The notes under the pieces: model-generated
Told to the model about the DNA's origin: nothing
What the model saw: the letters and a program-made list of their open reading frames with translations, nothing else
The model's database searches: none
Shown here: one piece after another, positions 14,687 to 23,646 of the stretch
How positions within the stretch are numbered: the first letter of the stretch is position 1
Layout of the letters: each line of letters begins with the position of its first letter
Made by a program: the position numbers and the translations under genes
Assembly (NCBI RefSeq): GCF_036625195.1
Contig: NZ_JAZKUG010000001.1
Span: forward strand, 4,154,001-4,218,000
Source of the DNA: Accumulibacter sp.
Lineage (GTDB): Bacteria; Pseudomonadota; Gammaproteobacteria; Burkholderiales; Rhodocyclaceae
Length of the DNA: 64,000 bases
Direction: 5' to 3'

Positions 14687-15606
14687 CCGCTTCGCCGCCG
14701 GGCGCTGGCGATCGTCACTCCCCGATGGGCGCGCCCTGCCGCTGCGAGCGGGTGCCGATCAACGGCCTCGCCTACCACGTCCGTCACTGGGGCCCGCCCG
14801 ACGCGCCGCTGCTGCTCATGCTGCACGGCTGGATGGATTCGTCGCCCAGCTTCCAGTTCACCGTCGATGCACTCCGGCAGTCGTGGCACGTGCTGGCGCC
14901 GGACTGGCGCGGCTACGGGCAAAGCGAGTGGCTGCACCGACGTTACTGGTTCGCCGACTACTACGCCGACCTCGAGGCCCTGCTCGACCATTACAGCCCC
15001 GACGCGCCGGTGCGCATCGTCGGCCACAGCATGGGTGGCGGGGTGGCGAGCATCTATGGCGGCGTCCGTCCGGAACGCGTCGCCGCACTGCTGATGGTCG
15101 ACTTCCTCGGCCTGCCGAACAACGCGGCGGGCGAGGCGCCGGCCCGCATCCGCCAATGGCTCGACAACCGGCGCACACCACCCGTGATGCGCACCTATGT
15201 CAGCCACGAGCAACTGGCGGCGCGCCTGCTGCAGTTCAACCGCCGCCTGCTGCCCGAACGGGCGCTGTTTCTCGCCACCCACTGCACCAGTGAACGACCC
15301 GATGGCCGGCTGGTGGTCGCCTGTGACCCGTGGCACAAGGTGCCCTCGCCCCACCTCTACCATGTCGACGACGTGATGGCCTGCTGGCGCGCGATGACGG
15401 CCCCGGTCCTGCTGGTGATGGCCGACGAGGGCTACGTCCTGCAGCGCTTCGCCAGGCAGCCCGAAGAGCTGCAGCGGCGAATCGAGTGCTTCGCCAACGG
15501 CCAGCAGGTACGCATCGACGATTGCGGCCACAACGTCCAGCACGACCGGCCGGAGCGGCTCGCCGAACTGGTCGAGACTTTCTTCGGCACGACGCGTCAG
15601 CAATGA
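14683..15606 (+). CDS. Alpha/beta-fold hydrolase
   Basis: A 307-residue serine hydrolase-type protein. The oxyanion region is LLMLHGWMDSSPSFQF, DWRGYGQS follows, the nucleophile elbow is GHSMGGGVASIYGG, and the late His is in IDDCGHNVQHDRPE. It likely starts at a GTG overlapping the methyltransferase stop (GTGA); an ATG at 14725 is the alternative. It is cytosolic with no signal peptide. It may act on a product of the upstream methyltransferase, but this is only suggested by coupling. Confidence 0.9.
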   Translation: MTASPPGAGDRHSPMGAPCRCERVPINGLAYHVRHWGPPDAPLLLMLHGWMDSSPSFQFTVDALRQSWHVLAPDWRGYGQSEWLHRRYWFADYYADLEALLDHYSPDAPVRIVGHSMGGGVASIYGGVRPERVAALLMVDFLGLPNNAAGEAPARIRQWLDNRRTPPVMRTYVSHEQLAARLLQFNRRLLPERALFLATHCTSERPDGRLVVACDPWHKVPSPHLYHVDDVMACWRAMTAPVLLVMADEGYVLQRFARQPEELQRRIECFANGQQVRIDDCGHNVQHDRPERLAELVETFFGTTRQQ

Positions 15607-15727
15607 GCGGTGGCAAGAACCGCAGCGCAGGCGCCAGCGCGGCGAGAACCGGCGGCGACCAGCGCTGGCCGGCAACGCGAGCATGCCGAACGGCAGCGCA
15701 GTGCCGCCCGGCAACCCGCACAGACGG

Positions 15728-16282
15728 TCAGAGGGCTGGATACTTGGCCGGATCGAACATCTTCTCGAGTTCCTTGCCGAGTTCCGGTACGGTCAGCTTC
15801 TCATCGTAGATGCCGGCGCTCACCTGGATGCCGGTGGTGAAGGAGATGTCCGCCGCCAGGGCATAGGAAAGCTTCCGCGACAGCTTGCCGGCTCCCGGCT
15901 TCTGCCAGGCGTACTCGACCCAACCGCCACGTGGTTCGCTGCCCACCTTGCAGAGCTCGCGGAAGATGAACTTGCCCGAATTGTCGGTGATCTGCATGAT
16001 CGGCTGCCCGACCAGGTCGGGCCGCAGGGGGTGGGCCATCATCCGGTTCCGACGGCAGTCATAGACAAAGACATAGCTGTCCTTCCACACCCATTTGCCG
16101 TCCTTGTTGTTGAACTCCGCATAACCTGCCGAACCCTTGTCGTGCAGGAACCTGGCTGCCGCCCGAACGTTGTTGACCGCCTCTTCGGCCGTCGCTGCGT
16201 CCGCCTCGGCGGCCATCGCCGAGGGCAGACAAGCGCATGCGGCAAACGCCGAGATCAAACCCATCACTTTCACATTTCTCAT
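15728..16282 (-). CDS. Periplasmic cache-domain protein
   Basis: A 184-residue secreted protein. The N-terminal signal peptide is VMGLISAFAACACLPSAMAA. The rest is a single-cache (sCache_2-like) sensor domain with VRAAARFLHDKGSAGYAEFN, YVFVYDCRRNRMMAHPLRPD and GWVEYAWQKPG. Such domains bind small carboxylates or other ligands, normally as sensor modules; here no transmembrane signalling domain is attached. The ATG at 16282 sits before the signal peptide and after an AGGAGC-type site. It is downstream of the acetate permease on the same strand, a suggestive but unproven pairing. Confidence 0.85.
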   Translation of the reverse strand: MRNVKVMGLISAFAACACLPSAMAAEADAATAEEAVNNVRAAARFLHDKGSAGYAEFNNKDGKWVWKDSYVFVYDCRRNRMMAHPLRPDLVGQPIMQITDNSGKFIFRELCKVGSEPRGGWVEYAWQKPGAGKLSRKLSYALAADISFTTGIQVSAGIYDEKLTVPELGKELEKMFDPAKYPAL

Positions 16283-16328
16283 AGCATCCTGCTCCTTCAG
16301 AACCTTCTCACGGATGTCGGCAGAACCG

Positions 16329-16359
<31 letters not shown>

Positions 16360-16392
16360 ACTCTGGCACCCGGGCTGCCGACCGGTCGAACC

Positions 16393-16956
16393 CTAGGCAA
16401 TCCACGGCCGGCCAACCGGCAGGACGTCACGGCCGAAGACGTCGGCGAAGATGATGTGGGCCATGATGTACCAGGCCATCGCCGCCGTCGCCATCAACTC
16501 GTAGCCGGCAACGACGGTCAGTTCGGGAAAGCCGAAATGCGCGAGATCGAGCAGGATGAAGCCGATCAGCAACAGTGTGAAAGTCAGTGCCAGAGCACCG
16601 TGAATGCGCAGCGAGCCGATCCACAGGATGAAGGTGAACATCGTCCAGGCGATCAGGAACCAGCCGACATCGGTCTTGCTCGAGGTGTAGAGATCGTAGT
16701 GGTTGCCGATCAGCAGGAGCGCCAGAGCGATCCAGAAACAGCCATAGGCAGTGAATGCGCAATAGCCGAAGTTGTTGCCCGTCTTCATCTCCTGCAAGCC
16801 GGCGATCATCTGCGCCAACCCGCCGAAGATCAGCCCCAGCCAGACGACGGGGCCCAGCCCCATCCAGCCGACGTTGTGGAACTGCAACACCATCGTCGTC
16901 AACCCGAAACCGGCCAGACCGACGACCGCCGGATTACCCAGCTTCTGCTCCGCCAT
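16393..16956 (-). CDS. satP: Acetate/succinate uptake transporter (GPR1/FUN34/SatP family)
   Basis: A 187-residue inner-membrane protein with six hydrophobic segments. It contains the family start NPAVVGLAGFGLTTMVLQFHN (variant of NPAPLGL) and the acetate permease-like blocks GGLAQMIAGLQEMKTGNNFG and YGCFWIA. SatP proteins take up acetate or succinate with protons. The ATG at 16956 follows an AGAGGGGG site; the open frame extends further without membrane similarity. A sigma-70 promoter lies about 110 bp upstream. In an organism with CoA-transferase and CidAB genes nearby, acetate handling is plausible. Confidence 0.92.
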   Translation of the reverse strand: MAEQKLGNPAVVGLAGFGLTTMVLQFHNVGWMGLGPVVWLGLIFGGLAQMIAGLQEMKTGNNFGYCAFTAYGCFWIALALLLIGNHYDLYTSSKTDVGWFLIAWTMFTFILWIGSLRIHGALALTFTLLLIGFILLDLAHFGFPELTVVAGYELMATAAMAWYIMAHIIFADVFGRDVLPVGRPWIA

Positions 16957-17062
16957 CACTACCCCCTCTGAAAAAAAACGAGCGATGGCGCGCGCAACGA
17001 GCCACCGCGAGAACTGCGGTGGCGCACCCCGTCCAGCGTCGCACTTCCCCCGCAAGGCTTTG

Positions 17063-17092
17063 ATTATACTACCATCCTGTCCTCACGGGTAA
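17063..17092 (-). promoter_or_regulatory. Sigma-70 promoter of satP
   Basis: On the reverse strand TTACCC (17087-17092) and TATAAT (17063-17068) are 18 bp apart, about 107 bp upstream of the satP ATG. Confidence 0.6.
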
Positions 17093-17205
17093 GCCGGGAA
17101 CCAGTCAGATGTCGGCAAGACCAGCCCTTTGGCACTCGCAACTTGAGCCCATTCAATCACTTGCAAATCGTGTTTCCACAACAACAAGTACAGGCGCGTG
17201 ATCGG

Positions 17206-18177
17206 TCAGCGGACACCCGCTGCCGCCAGGTAGGCGGCGATGGCGAGCATGTCGTCGATCGTCAACGTCGCCACCGTGGCCTGCATCGGCTGCACGCGTT
17301 CGCCGCTGCGCGCGCCGTGCCTGATGTCGTAGAGCTGGCGGAAGACGTAGCTCGGCGAGCGACCGACGATCGGCGGCACCTCGGCATCGCCGCGCAGTCC
17401 CGCCCCATGGCAGTCGGCACACGGCAGCGTCTTGCCGTTGCCGCCCGTCGTCACCAGCCACTCGCCGCGGGCAATGCTCCCCGGCGGTACGTAGGCGACG
17501 AAGCGCGCCCGCGAATCGCGGTTCTCGAACCGCTCGAAATCCTCGGGAAGCTCGACGATGCGCTGCCCGATCGGCTCCGCGCCACCGCCCGTGATGGCTT
17601 CGAGGATCCAGCTCGCGACCTGCGTCCGCGGCACGGAGCCGGTCTCGACGACACGCAGCCTGCTTTGCGGCCGCAGGCGTGAAAAGTACTCGGCCGCGGC
17701 AGCGGCCTCCTCGCTCGAGAGATGCGGCGCCATGTGCAGCTTGAGGCGGATCGGTGCCCGCGTCGGCACCGCGCTGCGTCGCGCCCCGCTCGCGAAGTCG
17801 GCGAGCTGCCGCACGATGTAGGCCGCCGGGAGACCCGCGATGTCGGCGTTTTCCGGCCCGCCGGAGCCGTCAGCCCGGTGGCAGTAGCCGCAGGCGTAGA
17901 CGTCTGGCCGCCTCCCCTCGGCAACGACGCGGGGCAGAGCCGGATGATCGCCCGGATGCCACACCGGCGCGAGAAAGCGGTCGCGCAGTTGCGTCACCGA
18001 GTAGCGGGCCGCGCTGTCGGGAACGCTGCGTGCGACCCCGTCCTCCGGGCGGGGAACGAAGTCCGGCGGGTTCACCGGGTAGGCCCAGGAGGGCGGTTCG
18101 GCGACCACTGCCGGACTGGCCAGCAGCAGACTGGCGGCGAGAAACCCGGACGGCAAAAAGGTCGTCAGCAGGCGCAC
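17206..18177 (-). CDS. Periplasmic dihaem cytochrome c
   Basis: A 323-residue exported protein with signal LLTTFLPSGFLAASLLLASP and two CxxCH haem sites, CGYCH (Cys96-His100) and CADCH (near 253-257). Each is followed by class I cytochrome features (AYIVRQLADFASGARR and SYVFRQLYDIRHGARSG). The repeat architecture is like other two-domain cytochromes that pass electrons in the periplasm. The start is a GTG at 18177 just after a strong GAGGAG site; the open frame upstream lacks a signal-like sequence. It reads alone. Confidence 0.87.
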   Translation of the reverse strand: MRLLTTFLPSGFLAASLLLASPAVVAEPPSWAYPVNPPDFVPRPEDGVARSVPDSAARYSVTQLRDRFLAPVWHPGDHPALPRVVAEGRRPDVYACGYCHRADGSGGPENADIAGLPAAYIVRQLADFASGARRSAVPTRAPIRLKLHMAPHLSSEEAAAAAEYFSRLRPQSRLRVVETGSVPRTQVASWILEAITGGGAEPIGQRIVELPEDFERFENRDSRARFVAYVPPGSIARGEWLVTTGGNGKTLPCADCHGAGLRGDAEVPPIVGRSPSYVFRQLYDIRHGARSGERVQPMQATVATLTIDDMLAIAAYLAAAGVR

Positions 18178-18391
18178 GAAGCCCCTCCTCCGTGCTCGGC
18201 ACCGTACCGGGGCTCGAGATCGACCGGCAACGCACCGTCGCCTCGACCTTGCATCATTCCGGCCGGCAAGGATGCGGCCGGGTTCCACCGCCCACCGCCA
18301 GCGCCTGCCGGCAGCTGCCCGCGCCACCGCTTCATGCCGGCTTAAGGACGGCGCGCCACGATGCCGTCCTCCACGTTGCCGGACCGACGCG

Positions 18392-19183
18392 ATGTTCTCC
18401 AGCCTGCATGTCACCTGCGGACCCCGGCAGCACCTGGCAAGCCTCCGCAAGCCCTTGCTGTTCCTCGCCCTGAGCGCCGCCCTCCTGCTCGCCATCGGCC
18501 AATACACGGACATCGACCTGTGGCTTGCCGACCTCCACTTCGATCGCGAACGTGGCCTGTTCCCGTGGGACCAGAGCTGGTTCGGCCGCACTTTCATGCA
18601 CATCTGGGTGAAGAACGTCCTCGTCTGGAGCGGCTTCCTGCTCGTCGCCGCCGCCCTGTTCGACCTCGTGCGCCCGTGGCCGCGACTCGGCGCAGCCGGG
18701 CGCGCGCGGCTGCGGCTGCTGGCGCTGGCGGCAACCTTCGCTCCCATGCTGGTACGCAGCCTGAAAGCACGCTCGGCCATGCATTGCCCGTGGGGGATCG
18801 AACGCTACGACGGCAGCCATCCCTTCCTCCGCATCCTCGACGCCGTCCCGGCCGACTGGCCGGCCGGCCAGTGCTTCCCCGCCGGCCATGCCAGCGCCGG
18901 CATGTGGCTGGCGGCGCTGGCCGTCCTCTGGTTGCCGCACTCGCCGCGCAAGGCGCTGCTGGCCTATGCCGGCGGCAGCAGCGTCGGTCTGCTGCTCGGC
19001 TGGGTGCAACAGATGCGCGGTCAGCACTTTCTGACGCACACGCTGTGGACCGCCTGGCTGACCAGCGCGGTGCTCGTCGCGTTGCTGGCCGTCTTTGCCC
19101 GCCACCTGCTCCCGGCAGCGCCGGCGGCAGCCGCGGCGCGTTGGCCCGGCACCAGCCGGCGGTGCGCCAGCGGCGGTGACTGA
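18392..19183 (+). CDS. PAP2-family membrane phosphatase
   Basis: A 263-residue integral membrane protein with about five hydrophobic segments. The PAP2 phosphatase signature is present in three parts: KARSAMHCPWGIERYDG, CFPAGHASAGMW (variant of PSGH) and RGQHFLTHTLW. Members dephosphorylate lipids such as undecaprenyl pyrophosphate or phosphatidic acid, or lipid A. It resembles the LpxE/PgpB-like group of betaproteobacteria. The ATG at 18392 precedes the first hydrophobic segment by 35 residues. The open frame upstream overlaps the divergent cytochrome promoter region and is not used. Confidence 0.85.
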   Translation: MFSSLHVTCGPRQHLASLRKPLLFLALSAALLLAIGQYTDIDLWLADLHFDRERGLFPWDQSWFGRTFMHIWVKNVLVWSGFLLVAAALFDLVRPWPRLGAAGRARLRLLALAATFAPMLVRSLKARSAMHCPWGIERYDGSHPFLRILDAVPADWPAGQCFPAGHASAGMWLAALAVLWLPHSPRKALLAYAGGSSVGLLLGWVQQMRGQHFLTHTLWTAWLTSAVLVALLAVFARHLLPAAPAAAAARWPGTSRRCASGGD

Positions 19184-19218
19184 GCCGCAACTGCCCGCGA
19201 CGGGAGACCCTGTGTCCG

Positions 19219-19665
19219 TCAGCAACTACCGGCACAGCCGGCAGCCATGCCGGCGCTCACCGGCGCCAGCGGCCGGCCCTCGGCCGCCCAGGCGCGGATC
19301 CCGTCGCGAACGTTATAGACCGTGCGGTAGCCACCCTGCTGCGAGAGAAACTGGCTTGCCGCGCGCGTCCGGTTACCGCTGCGACAGATGACGATCACCG
19401 GCGAGTCGGGCTTCGCGACGCCCTGCACCTGCTGCAGCCAGGCCGGCGCGTCGGCGCGGCCGCGCTCGTCGAAGAAGGTCAGCAGCCGGCTGTTCGGGAC
19501 GACGCCGGTCTCGCGCCACTCGCCGGCGGTGCGGATGTCGATCACCGGCACGCCGGCCGCCAGCAGGCGGGCCAGTTCGGCGTTGCCGATGTCGACCACC
19601 TCGGCGCGCAACTGCAACGGCAAGGACAGGGCCAGAAGAGAAAGGAGAAATTTGCCGAGCATCAC
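19219..19665 (-). CDS. Exported rhodanese-domain protein
   Basis: A 148-residue protein with a signal peptide (MMLGKFLLSLLALSLPLQLR) and a single rhodanese domain. The active-site loop is ICRSGNRTRAAS with catalytic Cys94; the structural blocks VPVIDIRTAGEWRETG and YRTVYNVRDGIRAW are canonical. It ends in a short Cys-containing tail (AAGCAGSC). It is probably a periplasmic sulfurtransferase or a redox-related protein; the substrate is unknown. Confidence 0.9.
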   Translation of the reverse strand: MMLGKFLLSLLALSLPLQLRAEVVDIGNAELARLLAAGVPVIDIRTAGEWRETGVVPNSRLLTFFDERGRADAPAWLQQVQGVAKPDSPVIVICRSGNRTRAASQFLSQQGGYRTVYNVRDGIRAWAAEGRPLAPVSAGMAAGCAGSC

Positions 19666-19957
19666 CGATCACCCCAAGAAAGATTCGCAGCGCTCATCTT
19701 ACACGCCGGCGCCGCTCGCCGACCGCCGGGCAGCTGCCCCGTGGATCAGGACAATGCCATCAAAAGGCGCAGCTTGCCGGCCGATCGCCAATTCCCCGCC
19801 CCGGCGCCATGAAACCGGTTGCCCCGCCGCCGCGAGCGGGCCCGCCGAAGCCCGCGCACAAGCCCTTTTCAGCGCCGCGGCGGCGCGCTACCATGGACCC
19901 CCCTGCAGCCCAGCGATCCTTGTCCCACTTGCCCAGCGACGAAAGGATACCCCAGTC

Positions 19958-21796
19958 TTGAAGCCAACCGACATCAGCGCTCCCGACTACTTCCACAAGG
20001 TCGTCGACTGCCAGTGGGCCTGCCCGGCACACACGCCCGTTCCCGAATACATCCGCCTGATCGCCGGCGGGCGCTACAGCGAAGCCTACATGGTGAACTG
20101 GGTGTCGAACGTCTTTCCCGGCATCCTCGGCCGCACCTGTGACCGCCCCTGCGAGCCCGCCTGCCGCCGCAGCCGCGTCGAGGACGAGACCCCCGACGGC
20201 CGCGAGCGCCGGGAGCCGGTCGCCATCTGCCGCCTGAAGCGCGTCGCCGCCGATTACAAGGAAGACATCCGCCACCTGCTGCCGCAACCGGCAGCGCAGA
20301 AGAACGGCCGCCGCATCGCCTGCATCGGCGCCGGCCCGGCGTCGCTGACCGTCGCCCGCGACCTCGCACCGCTCGGCTACGAGGTCGTCGTCTACGACGG
20401 CGACCGGCTCGCCGGCGGCATGATGCGCACGCAAATCCCCAAGTTTCGCCTGCCCGAGGGCGTCATCGACGAGGAGACCGGCTACATCCTCGACCTCGGG
20501 GTCGACTTCCGCGGTGGCCACTACATCCGTTCGCTGAAGGCGGTGCTCGACGAGGGCTACGACGCCGTCTTCGTCGGCTGTGGTGCGCCGCGCGGCCAGG
20601 ATCTCGACATTCCCGGGCGCAAGGCGGCGGCCAAGCACATCCACCTCGGCATCGACTGGCTGGCGAATGTCGCCTTCGGCCACGTCAGCTCGATCAGCAA
20701 ACGGGTCGTCGTCCTCGGTGGCGGCAACACCGCCATGGACTGCTGCCGCTCGGCAAGACGTCTCGGCGGCGAGGACGTCAAGGTCATCGTCCGCTCCGGC
20801 TTCGAGCAGATGAAGGCCAGCCCGTGGGAGAAGGAGGACGCGATGCACGAGGGCATCCCGATCCTCAACAACCTCGTGCCGAAGAACTTCACGCACAACG
20901 GCGGCCGCCTGACCGGCGTCACCTTCCAGAAGGTGCGCTCGGTCTATGACGAGAACGGGCGCCGGACGCTGGTCCCGACCGGCGAGCCCGACCCGCATTT
21001 CGAATGCGACACCGTGCTCGTCGCCGTCGGCCAGGAGAATGCCTTTCCGTGGATCGAGCGCGACATCGGCATCGAGTTCGACAAGTGGGGGCTGCCGAAG
21101 CTCGACGAACGGACGATGCAGTCGACGCTGCCGAACGTCTTCTTCGGTGGCGACGCCGCTTTCGGGCCGAAGAACATCATCTGGGCGGTGGCGCACGGCC
21201 ACGAGGCGGCGGTATCGATCGACCGCCTGCTGAACGGCGAGGACGTCGCCGCACGACCGGCGCCGACGACCAGCCTGGTGTCGCAGAAGATGGGCATCCA
21301 CGCCTGGCGCTACGACAACGCGATCTCGAACGACCGCCGCCTGCGCGTCCCGCTGCGCGACGTGTCGGCGGCGCTGAAGAACATCCGGATCGAGGTCGAG
21401 CTCGGCTTCGATCCGCAACTCGCCTTCCAGGAAGCGCAGCGCTGCCTGAACTGCGACGTGCAGACGGTATTCAGCAACCGCCTGTGCATCGAGTGCGACG
21501 CCTGCATGGACATCTGCCCGATGGACTGCATCAGCTTCACGCACAACGGCGACGAGGACGACCTGCGGACACGCCTGCAGGCGCCGGCGCTCAACCGGAG
21601 CCAGGACCTCTACGTCTCGGGCACGCTGAAGACCGGCCGGGTGATGGTCAAGGACGAGGATGTCTGCCTGCACTGCGGCCTGTGCGCCGAGCGCTGCCCG
21701 ACCGGCGCCTGGGACATGCAGAAGTACCTGCTGGTCATGACGCATGCCGGCTGCGCGCGCACGGGCGCCAGCGAAGCACCGGCAGCGGTCACCTGA
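19958..21796 (+). CDS. korC: Flavoprotein / ferredoxin-type subunit linked to 2-oxoacid:ferredoxin oxidoreductase
   Basis: A 612-residue protein joining a GltD-like NAD(P)H:FAD module to ferredoxin domains. The N-terminal Cys-rich stretch (CQWACPAHTPVPEYI, CDRPCEPACRR) resembles the Fe-S domain of glutamate synthase beta subunits. IACIGAGPASLTVARDLA binds FAD and VVVLGGGNTAMDCCRSA binds NAD(P)H. Two 4Fe-4S motifs near the end are CIECDACMDICPMDC and CLHCGLCAERCP. It is 10 bp upstream of korA. The likely start is a TTG at 19958 with GAAAGGA upstream. In Thauera a comparable third subunit links the KorAB enzyme to NAD(P)H; the name korC follows that model and is tentative. Confidence 0.82.
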   Translation: MKPTDISAPDYFHKVVDCQWACPAHTPVPEYIRLIAGGRYSEAYMVNWVSNVFPGILGRTCDRPCEPACRRSRVEDETPDGRERREPVAICRLKRVAADYKEDIRHLLPQPAAQKNGRRIACIGAGPASLTVARDLAPLGYEVVVYDGDRLAGGMMRTQIPKFRLPEGVIDEETGYILDLGVDFRGGHYIRSLKAVLDEGYDAVFVGCGAPRGQDLDIPGRKAAAKHIHLGIDWLANVAFGHVSSISKRVVVLGGGNTAMDCCRSARRLGGEDVKVIVRSGFEQMKASPWEKEDAMHEGIPILNNLVPKNFTHNGGRLTGVTFQKVRSVYDENGRRTLVPTGEPDPHFECDTVLVAVGQENAFPWIERDIGIEFDKWGLPKLDERTMQSTLPNVFFGGDAAFGPKNIIWAVAHGHEAAVSIDRLLNGEDVAARPAPTTSLVSQKMGIHAWRYDNAISNDRRLRVPLRDVSAALKNIRIEVELGFDPQLAFQEAQRCLNCDVQTVFSNRLCIECDACMDICPMDCISFTHNGDEDDLRTRLQAPALNRSQDLYVSGTLKTGRVMVKDEDVCLHCGLCAERCPTGAWDMQKYLLVMTHAGCARTGASEAPAAVT

Positions 21797-21806
21797 GGAG
21801 CGAAAA

Positions 21807-23645
21807 ATGCAGAAGATCGAAGCAGTCAACGATTTCGTCGTCAAGTTCGCCAACATCAACGGCTCCGGATCGGCATCGGCGAACGAACTGTTTGCCCGCG
21901 CGATCCTGCGCATGGGGGTGCCGGTATCGCCGCGCAACATCTTCCCGTCGAACATCCAGGGATTGCCGACCTGGTTCGAGGTACGCGTCACCGAACACGG
22001 CTACCTCGGTCGCCGTGGCGGCGTCGACCTGATGGTGGCGATGAATCCGCAGAGCTGGGAGCAGGACGTGCGCGAGATCGACCCCGGCGGCTACCTCTTC
22101 TACGACAGCTCGAAGCCGGTGCCGCGCGCCCGCCTGCGCAACGACATCCACGTCCTCGGCATGCCGCTGACCGAGATCTGCAACGACACCTACAGCGATT
22201 CGCGCGAGCGCCAGCTGTTCAAGAACATCATCTACGTCGGCGCCCTGACGACCCTGCTCGACATCGACCCGCAGGAGATCGAGAAGCTCTTCGGCGAACA
22301 GTACAAGGGCAAGGAGAAGCTGTTCGACTCCAACCTGCAGGCGCTCAACCTCGGCCGCGAGTACGCCCGCCAGCACCTGAAGCCGATCGCCCTCAAGGTC
22401 GAGCGCCGCGACCGCGTCGGCGACATGATCTTCACCGACGGCAACAGCGCCGCCGCACTCGGCTGCATCTACGGCGGCGCGACGGTCTGCGCCTGGTACC
22501 CGATCACCCCCTCGTCGTCGGTCCCCGAAGCCTTCGAGCGCTACGCCCAGAAGCTGCGCACCGACCCGGCCAGCGGCGAGAAGCGCTACAGCATCGTGCA
22601 GGCCGAAGACGAGCTGGCGTCGATCGGCATGGTCATCGGCGCCGGCTGGAATGGCGCCCGCGCCTTCACCGCCACCTCCGGCCCCGGCATCTCGCTGATG
22701 GCCGAGTTCATCGGCCTCGCCTACTTCGCCGAGATCCCGGCGGTGCTGATCAACGTCCAGCGCGGCGGCCCGTCGACCGGCATGCCGACGCGCACGCAAC
22801 AGGCCGACGTCCTCGCCTGCGCCTATGCCTCGCACGGCGACACCCGGCACGTCCTGCTGTTTCCCGAAGACCCCTACGAGTGCTTCGAGATGTCGGCGCA
22901 GGCGCTCGACCTCGCCGAGCGGCTGCAGACCCCGGTCTTCGTCATGACCGACCTCGACATCGGCATGAACCAGCGCCTCTGCCGCCCCTTCGCCTGGGAC
23001 GACAACCGCGAGTACGACCGCGGCAAGGTGATGACGCGCGAAGCACTCGACGCCGGCACCGATTTCGGCCGCTACCTCGACGTCGATGGCGACGGCATCC
23101 CCTACCGCACCTATCCCGGAACGCACCCGACGAAGGGCGGCTACTTCACCCGCGGCACGACCAAGAACGCCTACGCCGTCTACTCGGAAGCCGGCGCCGA
23201 CTACATCTACAACATGCAGCGGCTGCGGCAGAAGTTCGAGACCGCCAAGTCGCTGGTGCCGCTGCCGGTGCTCACCGCCGCCCGCTACCCGGCACGCTTC
23301 GCCGCCATCTTCTACGGCTCGACCGGCCCGGCGATGCAGGAAGCGCTGGCTGCGCTCGCCGAACAGGGCATCTACCTCAACGCCCTGCGGATTCGCGCCT
23401 TCCCCTTCCAGAACGAGATCGCCGACTTCATCGCCGCGCACTCGAAGGTCTTCGTCTTCGAACAGAACTTCGACGGACAGCTGACGACCCTGCTGATCAA
23501 CGAGGCGCACGCCAACCCGGCCAGCCTGGTCCCGGTGCTGCACTACGACGGCACGCCGATCACCGCCCGCTTCATCACCCAAGAGATCGCCGAACGCGTC
23601 GCCCGGCTGAACGTCCGCCCACTCCGCGAGAACATGGTGGCCTGA
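21807..23645 (+). CDS. korA: 2-oxoacid:acceptor oxidoreductase, fused gamma-alpha subunit
   Basis: A 612-residue subunit of a thiamine-diphosphate enzyme that oxidatively decarboxylates 2-oxoglutarate (or a similar 2-oxoacid) to the acyl-CoA, reducing ferredoxin. Residues 1-190 are the gamma (POR) domain (FANINGSGSASANELFARAI); the remainder is the alpha domain with YPITPSSSVPEAFERYA, TSGPGISLMAEFIGLAYFAE and NVQRGGPSTGMPTRTQQAD. The ATG at 21807 follows GAGGAG. It is followed by korB after 1 bp, so the two are coupled. Substrate preference cannot be read from sequence alone. Confidence 0.92.
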   Translation: MQKIEAVNDFVVKFANINGSGSASANELFARAILRMGVPVSPRNIFPSNIQGLPTWFEVRVTEHGYLGRRGGVDLMVAMNPQSWEQDVREIDPGGYLFYDSSKPVPRARLRNDIHVLGMPLTEICNDTYSDSRERQLFKNIIYVGALTTLLDIDPQEIEKLFGEQYKGKEKLFDSNLQALNLGREYARQHLKPIALKVERRDRVGDMIFTDGNSAAALGCIYGGATVCAWYPITPSSSVPEAFERYAQKLRTDPASGEKRYSIVQAEDELASIGMVIGAGWNGARAFTATSGPGISLMAEFIGLAYFAEIPAVLINVQRGGPSTGMPTRTQQADVLACAYASHGDTRHVLLFPEDPYECFEMSAQALDLAERLQTPVFVMTDLDIGMNQRLCRPFAWDDNREYDRGKVMTREALDAGTDFGRYLDVDGDGIPYRTYPGTHPTKGGYFTRGTTKNAYAVYSEAGADYIYNMQRLRQKFETAKSLVPLPVLTAARYPARFAAIFYGSTGPAMQEALAALAEQGIYLNALRIRAFPFQNEIADFIAAHSKVFVFEQNFDGQLTTLLINEAHANPASLVPVLHYDGTPITARFITQEIAERVARLNVRPLRENMVA

Positions 23646-23646
23646 G

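Noticed and set aside
19760..23582. Long leftward open frames (743 and 597 codons) opposite korC and korA
   Set aside because: Shadows of the kor genes, with composition typical of antisense reading (runs of Arg, Asp, Val and Ala) and no motifs.
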